From DATLBY01 sp035526665 (GTDB taxonomy: Bacteria > Acidobacteriota > Terriglobia > Bryobacterales > Bryobacteraceae), in NCBI GenBank assembly GCA_035526665.1, contig DATLBY010000495.1, positions 1 through 6,010 on the forward strand: a stretch of DNA of 6,010 nucleotides, read 5' to 3'. Below, in pieces: positions 1 through 6,010 of the stretch (its first letter is position 1; every line of letters begins with the position of its first letter). The translations under genes and the position numbers were made by a program. The notes beneath the pieces were generated by a model. The model had not been told where the DNA came from, did not search any database, and saw nothing but the letters and a program-made list of their open reading frames with translations.

Positions 1-1
1 G

Positions 2-409
2 AATCCGGGAATCATCACCTTGTTCGATCATGACGCCAACATTCTGGCCCAGGAAGAACCCATTCACAGCGGCAGTGTGATGCTGCCTGTGAACTGGCGC
101 GGCGACGGCCAGGAGTTCGTACTACTGTCGGGCAATGCGAAAGAAGGCGGCATGATTGACGGGCGCCTGCGCCGTGCGGTGATGTTTCCGGAGGATGGAC
201 ATCCTGACCTGACGGCCAATGTGTTAAATCTGACGGGCGACGCGCGGGACGAGATTGTGCTCTGGGACGAGAAGCGTGTGTGGATCTACACGCAGGATCA
301 GCCGTTCCACGGCAAGAAGATCTATGCGCCGGAGCGTAATCCGGAGTATAACGAGTCAAACTACCGGGTGAACGTTTCTCTACCGGCATGGAAAGATGTC
401 GGCAAATAG
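2..409 (+). CDS. C-terminal end of a rhamnogalacturonan-lyase-like beta-propeller protein (5' end outside window)
   Basis: The frame is open from the left edge and gives 135 residues ending at TAG 407-409. A TTG at 20 could be read as a start, but the reading continues upstream and the fragment has no signal peptide, so this is a truncated C-terminus. The segment has a propeller-blade look: a DARDEIVLWD stretch beginning at residue 80 is followed by VWIYTQD, resembling FG-GAP/RGL11 blades in which an Asp-rich loop precedes a Trp-containing strand. The tail YNESNYRVNVSLPAW (residues 116-130) resembles the closing blade of family-11 polysaccharide lyases, which cleave the rhamnogalacturonan I backbone of pectin outside the cell. 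The catalytic part is not in the window, so lyase activity cannot be judged. Another FG-GAP-type secreted sugar-binding protein is the alternative. The next gene is a tRNA 82 bases downstream on the same strand, and I see no clear terminator hairpin between them. Confidence 0.6.
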   Translation, partial: NPGIITLFDHDANILAQEEPIHSGSVMLPVNWRGDGQEFVLLSGNAKEGGMIDGRLRRAVMFPEDGHPDLTANVLNLTGDARDEIVLWDEKRVWIYTQDQPFHGKKIYAPERNPEYNESNYRVNVSLPAWKDVGK

Positions 410-464
410 GGGCGGGATGGCACTCTTTTTCTCCGTAAATGCTGTGGTTTTCCATGGGGTGATG

Positions 465-470
465 TAGAAT
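465..470 (+). promoter_or_regulatory. Possible -10 box for the tRNA-Val gene
   Basis: TAGAAT differs from the sigma-70 consensus TATAAT at one position. It would place transcription start near 477, about 15 bases before the mature tRNA 5' end, which is a normal leader length. No good -35 hexamer lies 16-18 bases upstream (the sequence there reads roughly GCTGTGGT), so the call rests on the -10 and its position. Confidence 0.35.
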
Positions 471-491
471 TGAAAAGACGCCTCTCTTGGG

Positions 492-568
492 GGGCGCGTA
501 GCTCAGTTGGTTAGAGCGCCTGCTTCACACGCAGGAGGTCACAGGTTCGAGTCCTGTCGCGCCCACCA
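492..568 (+). tRNA. tRNA-Val, anticodon CAC
   Basis: A full cloverleaf can be drawn by eye. The acceptor stem GGGCGCG (492-498) pairs perfectly with CGCGCCC (558-564). The D arm is GCTC/GAGC (501-504 with 514-517). The anticodon stem CCTGC/GCAGG (519-523 with 531-535) encloses the loop TTCACAC, with anticodon CAC at 526-528, which reads the valine codon GUG. A five-base variable loop (536-540) follows. The T arm is ACAGG/CCTGT around TTCGAGT (541-557). The discriminator is A565 and the CCA end is encoded (566-568). Every stem is fully paired, so the gene looks functional. It stands alone, with no second tRNA within view. Confidence 0.97.
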
Positions 569-766
569 TTCCCCTATACAAATCAAATCGCGTTCCCTCC
601 CCTCTGTTCCACACTCTGTACTGCAGTTGGTGCACACCGCGACGATCTAAGGCCGCTACCCAGGCTTCATTGCGCACGCTGCAGAAGATTTGTATTCTTG
701 ATAGCAACGTTGCGGGGGAGCCAGGTTCAATTTCTGAAACTTATCATGCTCTGCACTCATGGTTTG

Positions 767-2905
767 ATGTCCCGCGGCACGAGAGTGCTTCTGATCTGCC
801 TGGCGGTCACTGTATCGCTAGCCAGCCCACCCGGCCCGAATCCAGCGGCTGGAGTGTACGAATACCTGCGCGAAATCGCCTTGCGGCAGCTTGCCGCGAG
901 GCGCGAGAAGGTAGCGCAAATCCGCACTCCAGAGCAGTTCGAAGAACGTCGGGCCTACGTGCGCCGCCGGCTTCTCAAGATGCTTGGACCCTTGCCTTCG
1001 GAGAAGACTCCACTCCACATCCGTAAAACCGGAACACTAGACCGGGGTAGTTACCGCATCGAAAAATTGATTTATGAGAGCCGGCCCCACTTTTACGTGA
1101 CGGCGAATCTTTATGTACCGCAAGGCGGAAGGGGCCCTTATCCCGCGGTCCTGCAGCCGACGGGACATAGTCTCAGCGCAAAGGCGCGCGCGTTCTATCA
1201 GAAGCTCGGGCTGGGGCTGGTCCAACAAGGATTTGTGGTGCTAACGTATGACCCCACTGGCCAAGGCGAACGCAGAATCTTCTACGATGCGAGGCTTGGC
1301 GACTCTCTGGTGGGGGGCACTACAACCGAGCACGAGATGGTGGGGATTCAGAGCCTGCTGGACGGCAGCACCATCGCGGGCGACATGGTTTGGGATGCTG
1401 TGCGAAGCATCGACCTGTTGCAGTCGCTCCCGTCGGTGGATCCGAACCGCATCGGCGTTTCGGGCTGCTCCGGAGGCGGGACACTTACCGCGTATCTGGC
1501 CGCGCTGGATCCACGCGTCAAGGTAGCCGCTCCCTCCTGCTACATCACCGATTGGGAGGATCAACTGTTAGGAACGGGGCCTCAGGATGCGGAGCAGCAA
1601 TTCCCCGATCAGCTCAAAAATGGGTTGAACCATGCCGATCTGGTGGAGGCATTCGCTCCCAAACCGTACTTGATCTGTTCCACCACGGAGGATTTCTTTC
1701 CCATCGCAGGATCCCGTAACGCTCTGGAGGAGAGCCGCCGGATTTATTCACTATTCGGCGCTGAAGATAAGATCTCCTATTCCTACGAGCCCGGGGGCCA
1801 CGGGACGACTCAGCGCCAGCGAGAAGCCATTTATGCGTGGATGAGCCGCTGGTTAAAAGGAACAAACGGGGAAGTCACGCCCGAGCCTAGGTTTCAGACT
1901 GAGTATGAAGAAGATTTATTATGCACGCCCAGCGGCCAGGTTTCGACATCGTTGGGGGGAGAGACGCCAAGCACGCTGAACGTGAGCCGCTTATCGCGTC
2001 TGACGCCGGCGCGTCGACCTTTGAATACTGCGCAGGACACAAGCAAACTCGCGGCGCAGTTAAGAGAGAGCATCCTGCGGATGACGAGATATGAGGCATT
2101 CGGCGGGCCCCTGAACATCCGTGTGGCTGGCGGTGGCTCAGGCGTGACCAGGCTGTCTTACGAGGCGAGTCCCGGCAGGATGGTGCAGGCACTGCTCGTG
2201 GAACCGAAAGCTGGAATGGCACGCAAGCAAGCGGTTCTTCTGGTGGACGAGCGGGACAAGCCAGCCGGCGCGCCGCCCGACGCCGATGTGGAGCAATTAA
2301 CCGCACTGGGACACGCAGTGCTGGTGGTAACTCCATCCGGCTTCGGTGAAGCGGGCGCGAGAGGCGCCTCCTCCGACACGTGGTTCCGGAGGAATAAAGT
2401 AACCTGGCTGGCGTTAATGGTCGGCAAGACAATGGTGGGCCTTCACGTAGAGGATATCTCGCGCGGTATCGATGTTCTGGCCGCGCGTGGCTTGCTTTCC
2501 GGCGGAGCGTGCCTGGTATTTGGAAAGGGTTCAAGCGCATCGGTGGATGTGCTGCATACGGCTGTTATGGACGCCCGGATTGCGGGCGTGGTGGTGGAAG
2601 GGGGTCTGGTGTCATTTGGCGCGATCGCACGAACGCCCATTCACCGGCGGATTTTCGATGCGGTCATTCCCGGTGTTCTCGGCAAATACGATTTGCCGGA
2701 TCTTGTTGCCGCCCTCGCGCCGCGGCCCGTCCAACTGGTCAATCTGCAGTCGCCGCTGGAAAAGACAGTATCCGTTGGCGACTCGCGGGGGGAATACAGT
2801 TATGCGGAGGCGAGTTACCGGGCGGCTGGAAGCGAGGCGAAATTCAGCATTGGGCTGCGGCGTGAAGAAGAGGATCTCGTATCCGCGTATCCGATGCTTC
2901 GCTGA
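767..2905 (+). CDS. Secreted tandem alpha/beta-hydrolase, acetyl-xylan-esterase-like, with a degenerate second module
   Basis: Predicted exported ester hydrolase of 712 residues. ATG 767 is chosen because it gives a compact signal peptide: MSRGTR, then the hydrophobic VLLICLAVTVSLA, with cleavage near residue 20. ATG 746 and TTG 698 are in-frame alternatives, and no start has a clear Shine-Dalgarno. Module 1 (about residues 30-365) has the core of the prolyl-oligopeptidase/acetyl-xylan-esterase group: a DPTGQGE turn (162-168), a nucleophile elbow GCSGG with Ser235, an acid in TTEDFFP at Asp309, and His345 in GGHG. Module 2 (about 415-712) repeats the fold: TPSGFGE (522-528) matches DPTGQGE, and DLVAALAPRP (ending 654) matches DLVEAFAPKP (ending 300). 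Its elbow reads GKGSSA (586-591), the acid position is Pro, and no His occurs after residue 626, so it is probably non-catalytic. The substrate is unknown; an acetylated plant polysaccharide is plausible beside a lyase-like gene. CE15 is less likely because the elbow lacks the usual GCSR. Confidence 0.82.
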   Translation: MSRGTRVLLICLAVTVSLASPPGPNPAAGVYEYLREIALRQLAARREKVAQIRTPEQFEERRAYVRRRLLKMLGPLPSEKTPLHIRKTGTLDRGSYRIEKLIYESRPHFYVTANLYVPQGGRGPYPAVLQPTGHSLSAKARAFYQKLGLGLVQQGFVVLTYDPTGQGERRIFYDARLGDSLVGGTTTEHEMVGIQSLLDGSTIAGDMVWDAVRSIDLLQSLPSVDPNRIGVSGCSGGGTLTAYLAALDPRVKVAAPSCYITDWEDQLLGTGPQDAEQQFPDQLKNGLNHADLVEAFAPKPYLICSTTEDFFPIAGSRNALEESRRIYSLFGAEDKISYSYEPGGHGTTQRQREAIYAWMSRWLKGTNGEVTPEPRFQTEYEEDLLCTPSGQVSTSLGGETPSTLNVSRLSRLTPARRPLNTAQDTSKLAAQLRESILRMTRYEAFGGPLNIRVAGGGSGVTRLSYEASPGRMVQALLVEPKAGMARKQAVLLVDERDKPAGAPPDADVEQLTALGHAVLVVTPSGFGEAGARGASSDTWFRRNKVTWLALMVGKTMVGLHVEDISRGIDVLAARGLLSGGACLVFGKGSSASVDVLHTAVMDARIAGVVVEGGLVSFGAIARTPIHRRIFDAVIPGVLGKYDLPDLVAALAPRPVQLVNLQSPLEKTVSVGDSRGEYSYAEASYRAAGSEAKFSIGLRREEEDLVSAYPMLR

Positions 2906-2920
2906 AATTCGCCCATTTGA

Positions 2921-2932
2921 TCGCGGCCGCGA
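2921..2932. repeat. Perfect 12-base palindrome
   Basis: TCGCGGCCGCGA is its own reverse complement and lies 15 bases after the esterase stop codon. It could fold only into a 4-bp stem with a 4-base loop, and no T run follows, so it is a poor terminator. In GC-rich DNA such a palindrome can arise by chance. Confidence 0.3.
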
Positions 2933-2965
2933 GACTGCTATAGAGTCCATAATCCGCGCGTTACG

Positions 2966-3012
2966 TGCGAGTTCATTCAGCTAGCCTCGCCAACTCTTGC
3001 GAGTTTGCGAGT
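2966..3012 (+). repeat. Three direct copies of TGCGAGT in the convergent intergenic gap
   Basis: TGCGAGT occurs at 2966-2972, 2998-3004 and 3006-3012. The last two belong to a perfect tandem of the 8-mer TTGCGAGT (2997-3004 and 3005-3012). The copies sit between the converging ends of the esterase gene and the minus-strand lipoprotein gene. They may be a replication-slippage product or binding half-sites; no function can be assigned. Confidence 0.5.
2992..3005 (-). terminator. Small hairpin downstream of the minus-strand gene, weak terminator candidate
   Basis: Read on the minus strand, AACTC-GCAA-GAGTT forms a perfect 5-bp stem closed by a GNRA-type tetraloop, about 33 bases past the stop of the minus-strand gene. 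No U run follows, so intrinsic termination would be inefficient. It could equally be a 3'-end-stabilising hairpin, or chance arising from the TTGCGAGT tandem repeat it overlaps. Confidence 0.2.
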
Positions 3013-3038
3013 CTCTGTTCGCCAATTTTGCAGGGAAT

Positions 3039-4022
3039 TTAGCGATCAGCGTCAGAACAGCGTTCGATATGCGGCTCTGGATAAAAGCGATCAATCGCCG
3101 CGCAAGCAAGGCGGCGAACACGCCGGCTTCGATGGCTCCGAAGGAGTTCCAGTCGATCCAAGACCTCCATGCGGTGATTCGATGCAACCAGACCTTGCAT
3201 CGGATTGTGTTCCAGAATGCCAGTAATTTGATGCTCTTGATCGGTCAACCGCGACATCATCCGGGCACGGTCACTCGGAGGAAGGTCAGGCAACGATTCA
3301 ACACAGTCTCCTTGGCCCAGGTAGTCCTCCGTCAGTGCGAGGCACGCACGATCTCGGATCTGCTTCTCGGAATACTTAAGCAGACCCCGCAAAATTCTTA
3401 CTGTGTAACGTGCCGACGTAGCAAGTTGGGCGATTCCGACGTTTGAGCGCAGAGATTGTGCAAAGGCTTCCGCATTTTGCTTGTCCGGTGTTAAAACTGC
3501 CCTGGCTATTGCAAAGCCTGCTTGGGCATCGTCGGCACTCACGGAAGGGATGTAGTGGTCTGTTCCATACTCATTGGACTCAGACACCCATTGAGGAATC
3601 GAATCGCCGTGCACGCGAACACTGTAGTTAAGCAGATCTTCCAGGGGTCGCAGACGGCCGCCCTCCTCCCGCAGAAATAAGATGCTGCGATGGCCCACAG
3701 TATGATCGAAGGCCGGAGTAACACTCCGAGGCTTTTCCGATTCATCGAGGTAAAGCCAAAAATGCCTACGAGCCCGCAACTCGCCTTTCAATGTCCTGAT
3801 TGGTTCAAACTCGACATCATACAAACTGAAAGCCCGATCCATTCCAGCCACATGCTGCCGTTGTACGAAACGCGATTTCGTAATCGTCGATACGACGATG
3901 AGGTCTGAATCTCTGATCCACTCCTTGTTGAACCCGAAGGGTTTTCTGGTGAAATATGGACAGATGGACGGACTTGACGAACACGAGCAGACAAAGAACA
4001 GGAGAGCGTAGATGCCCCTCAT
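3039..4022 (-). CDS. Exported protein of unknown function, probable lipoprotein with HEAT-like repeats
   Basis: I do not recognise a named family. The 327-residue protein starts at ATG 4022-4020 with MRGIYALLFFVCSC: a basic n-region, a short hydrophobic core, and a possible lipobox VCSC that would lipidate Cys14. A GTG at 4073 is an in-frame alternative, but it puts 17 residues ahead of the signal. Residues 33-140 look like a mixed beta domain (DLIVVSTI, a RTLKGEL turn, HRSILFLRE). Residues 200-315 look helical and contain two similar units, LLKYSEKQIRDRACLAL (about 214-230) and LLRSHRSRRVRRLACAAI (about 293-310). These share LL-x-S, then [IV]R-x-x-AC-x-A and resemble HEAT repeats, which usually mediate protein contacts. 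It lies convergent to the esterase and divergent from the cytochrome gene, so it is transcribed alone. GC content is visibly lower than in both neighbours. Large families of unknown exported HEAT proteins occur in Acidobacteriota; membership here is inference. Confidence 0.65.
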   Translation of the reverse strand: MRGIYALLFFVCSCSSSPSICPYFTRKPFGFNKEWIRDSDLIVVSTITKSRFVQRQHVAGMDRAFSLYDVEFEPIRTLKGELRARRHFWLYLDESEKPRSVTPAFDHTVGHRSILFLREEGGRLRPLEDLLNYSVRVHGDSIPQWVSESNEYGTDHYIPSVSADDAQAGFAIARAVLTPDKQNAEAFAQSLRSNVGIAQLATSARYTVRILRGLLKYSEKQIRDRACLALTEDYLGQGDCVESLPDLPPSDRARMMSRLTDQEHQITGILEHNPMQGLVASNHRMEVLDRLELLRSHRSRRVRRLACAAIDRFYPEPHIERCSDADR

Positions 4023-4091
4023 TTCCAAAGCCAGCCACCGGCGCTGTCTGGCCGCAACTGATGTCCAGTACACGGTGGTGGTATTTACCGT

Positions 4092-4097
4092 ATCATA
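4092..4097 (-). promoter_or_regulatory. Possible -10 box for the minus-strand lipoprotein gene
   Basis: On the minus strand this reads TATGAT, one mismatch from TATAAT, inside an AT-rich patch (GGGAAAATATGATACGG) that stands out locally. It lies about 70 bases upstream of the ATG at 4022. No acceptable -35 hexamer is seen at 16-18 bases, and there is no TG extension, so support is weak. Confidence 0.22.
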
Positions 4098-4205
4098 TTT
4101 TCCCGTGCTTATTCATACGTGTCGAATACCCGTCGCTCATCAGAGGACGTGGGCCTGAGAGAGCAACATGGAGGGTCATGACTCCGCACGATACGCAAGT
4201 GTTGT

Positions 4206-4235
4206 GCCGGGCGCCACTGATATAATGATCCCGGC
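4206..4235. promoter_or_regulatory. Inverted repeat GCCGGG...CCCGGC around the -10 region
   Basis: GCCGGG (4206-4211) and CCCGGC (4230-4235) are perfect 6-base inverted arms 18 bases apart. They bracket the extended -10 element and overlap the predicted transcription start. That is where a repressor operator would sit, but arms of this size can arise by chance in GC-rich DNA. Confidence 0.25.
4218..4226 (+). promoter_or_regulatory. Perfect extended -10 promoter element for the PSCyt gene
   Basis: TGATATAAT matches the extended -10 consensus TGnTATAAT at every defined position. No recognisable -35 lies 16-18 bases upstream, as is usual for extended -10 promoters. The predicted start, about seven bases past the hexamer (near 4233), leaves only about five bases before ATG 4238, so the mRNA would be nearly leaderless with no room for a Shine-Dalgarno; none is present. 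Confidence 0.5.
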
Positions 4236-4237
4236 CA

Positions 4238-6010
4238 ATGCGAGCAGTACATGAATGGCGCGTTCTTCGATACAACGGACTGAATCTCCGAGTGGTTTGG
4301 ATCTTTTTGGCTGGAGCAGGCGTGGCCGCCGCGCAGCCGGCAACCATCGAATTTAACCGGGACATCCGTCCAATCCTCTCCGACCGCTGCTATACCTGTC
4401 ATGGGCCGGACCAGGCCAACCGAAAAAGCAAGCTGCGTCTCGATATCGAAACAGCGGCGAAAGCGGACCTCGGCGGACATTTCGCCATCGTCCCAGGCAA
4501 TGTTTCCAAGAGTGAAGTAATCCACCGCGTAACGGTAGAGGACGGCCGGCGCATGCCACCCGTCTGGGCGGGAGCGGCGCGGCTGACGGAACGCGAAATC
4601 AACCTGCTAACCCGCTGGGTAGAGCAAGGCGCGGTATGGCAAAAGCATTGGTCCTTCATACCCCCAAGAAAGCCAGACCTTCCCCAGGTGAGCGATCCGC
4701 GCTGGCCGAAGAATGCAGTCGACCGGTTCGTGATGGCTCGCCTCGACCGCGAAGGCTTGAAACCATCTCCCGAAGCGGACCGGCGGGCGCTCATCCGGCG
4801 TGTGACGCTCGATCTCACAGGCCTGCCTCCCACGCCCCAAGAGGTGGAGTCCTTTGTAAAAAATGCAGCGCCTAATGCATATGACGAAGTGGTGGACCGG
4901 CTGCTGGCATCGCCGCGTTACGGCGAGCGCATGGCGATGCCCTGGCTCAACGCCGCACGCTACGCCGACACCAATGGATATCAGAGCGATGGCGAGCGAT
5001 CCATGTGGCGGTGGCGGGACTGGGTGATCGACGCCTTCAACCGAAACATGCCGTTTGACCGCTTCAGCGTGGAACAACTGGCCGGGGACATGCTGCCGGG
5101 CGCAACTTTCCAGCAGGTATTGGCCACGGGGTTTAACCGGAATCATCGAGGGAACGGCGAAGGTGGAATTATTCCCGAAGAGTACGCAGTGGAGTACGTA
5201 GTGGACCGCGTGGAGACCACCTCGGCGGTCTGGCTGGGGGCCACACTCGGTTGCGCACGATGCCACGATCACAAGTACGACCCTTTTAGCCAGAAAGAGT
5301 TCTATCAGGTCTTCGCCTATTTCAACAATGTGCCCGAACGCGGGAAGGCGTTCAAGTACGGCAATTCCCCCCCGACGATTCCCGCCCCCACCCTCGAGCA
5401 GGAGAAGCGGCTTAAGGCGCTGGACGAGAAACTGGCGGGCCTCGAGCACAGGCTGGCAGATCTCGATTCGAAGATTTCGAAGCTCCAGCGGACCTGGGAG
5501 AAATCCCTCGGCGGGACTTCTGAAATTGACTGGGCTCCGGATCGCGCGTTGGCGGCGCATCTCGCGCTGGATGGGAGTCTGCGGGGCGAATTCCTCCGCG
5601 ATCCTCCACGATCGGAAAAGTACACGTACCTGATGGAAAACGGTCCGGTAATCACGGACAGCGAGGCTGGCTCGTCCACCGCGATCGAGCCCGAATGGAA
5701 AGATGGGGCGGCGCAATATGCTCCCGGCCGTTTGGGCCAAGCTGCGGTTTTTGACGGCAAGCGTTATGTGCAAGTCGGAAACCTGGGTAATTTTGGCTTC
5801 TACGACTCGTTTACGCTGACAGCCTGGATTTACCCGACGGCTGCGACCGGGGCGATCGTGAGCCGTGCTCAGGACCAGGTTGAAGGACAGGGTTTCGGCT
5901 TGTATTTGAAGGACGGGCATCTGCAGGCCAACCTGGTACAACGGTGGCTGGACGATGGAGCACGCGTGCAATCCGAGGCGGCCATCGAACTGAACCGCTG
6001 GTCGCACGTG
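4238..6010 (+). CDS. PSCyt1-PSCyt2-LamG multi-domain secreted cytochrome protein (3' end outside window)
   Basis: The frame stays open for 591 codons to the window edge. After a signal peptide (hydrophobic VVWIFLAGAGVAAA, about residues 19-32, cleavage near AAQ), residues 37-135 form a PSCyt1 cytochrome domain. Its haem motif CYTCH (51-55) is followed by GPD, and RRMPP (Met106) is a candidate axial ligand. Residues 155-365 match PSCyt2/DUF1549, with LTGLPPTP (193-200), ARYADTNGYQ (240-249) and a second CxxCH, CARCH (339-343), in GCARCHDHKYDP. Residues 386-421 form a charged coiled-coil-like linker. From about 434 a LamG/concanavalin-A-like domain begins (AVFDG, SFTLTAWIYP) and is cut by the edge. 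Family members usually continue into DUF1553 (PSD1), and a DUF1501 gene often follows. The role is unproven; secreted redox-linked polysaccharide binding or processing is the usual suggestion. ATG 4238 is the only good start before the signal peptide; GTG 4292 would remove its basic n-region. Confidence 0.93.
   Translation, partial: MRAVHEWRVLRYNGLNLRVVWIFLAGAGVAAAQPATIEFNRDIRPILSDRCYTCHGPDQANRKSKLRLDIETAAKADLGGHFAIVPGNVSKSEVIHRVTVEDGRRMPPVWAGAARLTEREINLLTRWVEQGAVWQKHWSFIPPRKPDLPQVSDPRWPKNAVDRFVMARLDREGLKPSPEADRRALIRRVTLDLTGLPPTPQEVESFVKNAAPNAYDEVVDRLLASPRYGERMAMPWLNAARYADTNGYQSDGERSMWRWRDWVIDAFNRNMPFDRFSVEQLAGDMLPGATFQQVLATGFNRNHRGNGEGGIIPEEYAVEYVVDRVETTSAVWLGATLGCARCHDHKYDPFSQKEFYQVFAYFNNVPERGKAFKYGNSPPTIPAPTLEQEKRLKALDEKLAGLEHRLADLDSKISKLQRTWEKSLGGTSEIDWAPDRALAAHLALDGSLRGEFLRDPPRSEKYTYLMENGPVITDSEAGSSTAIEPEWKDGAAQYAPGRLGQAAVFDGKRYVQVGNLGNFGFYDSFTLTAWIYPTAATGAIVSRAQDQVEGQGFGLYLKDGHLQANLVQRWLDDGARVQSEAAIELNRWSHV

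Noticed and set aside
420..432. CTTTTTCT run after the lyase-like gene as an intrinsic terminator
   Set aside because: There is a T run but no stable hairpin immediately before it.
541..568. tRNA 3' end as a phage or island attachment site
   Set aside because: I found no second copy of the tRNA 3' sequence in the window and no integrase or mobility gene nearby.
670..698. TTGCGC (670-675), 17 bases, TATTCT (693-698) as a promoter for the esterase
   Set aside because: The spacing is ideal, but the hexamers match consensus at only three and four of six positions, which is expected by chance.
525..707. Minus-strand reading frame of 60 codons ending in GATGLEPVTSCV
   Set aside because: The tail is the antisense translation of the T arm and anticodon arm of the tRNA gene. 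This peptide is a well-known spurious annotation produced by reading across tRNA genes.
1887..2540. Minus-strand frame of 217 codons inside the esterase gene
   Set aside because: It is Arg/Pro/Ser-rich, typical of antisense GC-rich DNA, and lies wholly under a gene with recognisable duplicated domains.
2997..3446. Plus-strand frame of 149 codons over the 3' half of the lipoprotein gene
   Set aside because: It is in register with the longer minus-strand frame and has no signal peptide, motif or start signal, whereas the minus-strand frame has a signal sequence and repeated units.
4607..6007. Long antisense open frame of 466 codons opposite the PSCyt gene
   Set aside because: Its codons are in register with the sense codons, so it stays open simply because the sense gene avoids TTA, CTA and TCA. 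The sense frame has clear domain motifs; the antisense product shows none.

Overview
The window looks like a chromosomal segment from a heterotrophic soil-type bacterium, most likely Acidobacteriota (Bryobacterales/Solibacter-like); Planctomycetota or Verrucomicrobiota are the alternatives. This rests on the gene content: a PSCyt1/PSCyt2 multi-domain secreted cytochrome protein, a rhamnogalacturonan-lyase-like beta-propeller end, and a two-module secreted esterase. Base composition is moderately GC-rich in the recognisable genes. No taxonomic search was possible, so the assignment is an inference.

Layout, left to right. (1) Bases 2-409, plus strand: the 3' end of a secreted beta-propeller protein resembling family-11 rhamnogalacturonan lyases. 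(2) Bases 492-568, plus strand: a complete tRNA-Val(CAC) with encoded CCA, behind a plausible -10 box. The 198 bases between it and the next gene show nothing convincing. (3) Bases 767-2905, plus strand: a secreted tandem alpha/beta-hydrolase (acetyl-xylan-esterase-like). Its first half has an intact Ser/Asp/His set and its second half appears catalytically degenerate. (4) Bases 2906-3038: a convergent intergenic gap with a short-repeat cluster and a small hairpin. (5) Bases 3039-4022, minus strand: an exported protein of unknown function, probably a lipoprotein, with two HEAT-like helical repeats and a lower GC content than its neighbours. (6) Bases 4023-4237: a divergent intergenic region with a perfect extended -10 promoter only five bases before the next start codon. 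(7) Bases 4238 to the window end, plus strand: the N-terminal 591 residues of a PSCyt1-PSCyt2-coiled-coil-LamG protein with two CxxCH motifs. The frame is still open at the edge and probably continues into a DUF1553 (PSD1) domain.

The plus-strand genes fit extracellular use of plant polysaccharide: a lyase-like protein, an esterase and a carbohydrate-associated secreted cytochrome protein. They do not form one operon, because a tRNA gene and an opposing gene separate them. I see no mobile element, CRISPR array, phage gene or defence system, and I do not claim a new system. The points most worth a second look are the degenerate second esterase module, the near-leaderless promoter arrangement at 4218-4240, and the uncharacterised low-GC lipoprotein.
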